Positions 63,349 to 64,000 of a stretch of 64,000 nt of DNA are shown here, piece after piece. The position numbers and the translations under genes are program-made. The stretch spans positions 32,266-96,265 of the forward strand of contig NZ_JAPZSK010000008.1 of the NCBI RefSeq assembly GCF_027531815.1, in the 5' to 3' direction. The DNA comes from Gemmatimonas sp. GTDB taxonomy: Bacteria; Gemmatimonadota; Gemmatimonadetes; Gemmatimonadales; Gemmatimonadaceae. Position 1 is the stretch's first letter. Each line of letters begins with the position of its first letter. The notes beneath the pieces were generated by a model. It worked only from the letters and a program-made list of their open reading frames with translations. It did not search any database and had not been told where the DNA came from.

Positions 63349-64000
63349 GCGGATGGGGAGACGGGAATAGACGACGAACGTTGGAAAGGTACCCGCTGAC
63401 GGGTCGGGGTCGGGGTCGGGGTACACAACGCCGACCCCCCCCACCCCCCCACCCCCCGCCGCGCTCCCCAGCCCCCGCCCCCCCAACGCCCAGCGCAGCG
63501 TCGGCCAGACCCGAGCCCCGACCCAGACAGGAGGCGTCGTGGTCAGGGTCGAGGCCACGGCTATCTGTCGGGGCACACCACGCCGACCCCCGCCCCCCCG
63601 AACCGCCCCCCCAACGCCCAGCGCAGCGTCGGCCAGACCCCAGCCCCGACCCATACACGAGGCGGCGGGGTCAGGGTCGAGGCCAGGGGCTACCTGTCGG
63701 GGCACACCACGCCAACCCACCCCCCCCCCCCCCCCCAACCCCCCCCCCCCAACCCCCCCCCCCCCGCGGCCCCAACCCCGCCCCCACCAAAACAAGAGGC
63801 GGCCGGGGGAGGGGCGACGCCACCCCAAAAATTACGGGCCCACCACCCCCAACAAACCCCCCCCCCACCCCCCCTCAGTTCCGACAAAGGCCCTGGGATG
63901 GTAGGGCATTACCCTGGCCCGTACCCTTCACGTTGGGGCGGGGTTATGGTTGTGGGCAGGGGCTACCTGTCGGGGCACACCACGCCAACCCACGCCCCCC
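63349..64000. repeat. C-rich tandem repeat region
   Basis: 652 bases with no gene. Units of about 128 bases at 63485 and 63613 share 'cgcccagcgcagcgtcggccagac', 'gagccccgaccca', 'ggtcagggtcgaggcca' and 'ctatctgtcggggcacaccacgcc'; a partial third unit ends the window (63955-64000). Between 63718 and 63780 the strand is almost pure C with a few As. The same 'cgcccagcgcagcg' core is found at 51470-51483 next to the inverted-repeat unit. The region may continue past the window. Confidence 0.8.

Noticed and set aside
63485..64000. CRISPR array
   Set aside because: Repeat units are about 128 bases and directly adjoining, without unique spacers or cas genes.

Overview
The window looks like chromosomal DNA from a high-GC, diderm (LPS-bearing) bacterium, most likely a Gemmatimonas-like member of the Gemmatimonadota. 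This is inferred from the gene mix: WaaA and outer-membrane barrels, Bacteroidetes-style SusC/SusD and ECF sigma/FecR/TonB-receptor/DUF4249 systems, LytTR and DUF4397 proteins, all at very high GC. No 16S gene is present, so the phylum is an inference.

Layout. 0-8.4 kb: glycosyltransferase, small lipoprotein, ATC-hydrolase-like protein, membrane protein, family B DNA polymerase, NamZ-type muramidase, DUF1028 and PEBP proteins. 8.9-14.1 kb: an ECF sigma-FecR-TonB receptor-DUF4249 lipoprotein transport/signalling operon. 14.2-23.9 kb: a tRNA-Pro-integrated island. Three copies of the tRNA-Pro 3' half (14234, 15255 and the intact gene at 23821) delimit a 1-kb toxin-antitoxin segment and an 8.6-kb element. 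The element has a tyrosine integrase, two AlpA-like proteins, an Sf6-like small terminase, a TOPRIM primase-helicase, and a reverse-strand cargo block of three small membrane proteins plus an HsdR_N-type nuclease-like protein. This is the architecture of a phage satellite. 23.8-24.5 kb: five tRNA genes (Ala, Gly, Val, Arg, Pro) read leftwards from one clear promoter, the last being the attachment site.

24.8-34.6 kb: housekeeping genes. These are a primary-type sigma factor, an MlaF-like ATPase, a Nudix hydrolase, an AraC-type regulator, the F1 part of ATP synthase (atpA-atpG-atpD-atpC, with a CRP-type palindrome upstream and a short epsilon subunit), a LytTR regulator with a degenerate receiver, and a small outer-membrane protein. 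35.1-41.7 kb: a SusC-SusD-lipoprotein-DUF4397 operon closed by a strong terminator. 41.8-47.3 kb: a lipoprotein, two barrel-less carboxypeptidase-regulatory/TonB-plug proteins facing each other, WaaA and a DsbA-like lipoprotein. 47.4-49.7 kb: TPM-domain protein, nucleotidyltransferase-fold protein and LemA.

49.7-59.2 kb: a leftward run dnaE-accA-ricT-metG. dnaE carries a 427-residue intein with a LAGLIDADG endonuclease. Between ricT and metG sits a unit of two ~160-bp inverted repeats around a four-helix-bundle (S23/IVP-like) gene on the opposite strand. 59.2-64 kb: a predicted zinc aminopeptidase, an M16 peptidase, and 650 bp of strongly C-rich tandem repeats sharing a core with the inverted-repeat unit.

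The strongest candidates for something undescribed are the satellite-like island with its membrane-protein/nuclease cargo and the inverted-repeat-flanked four-helix-bundle unit.
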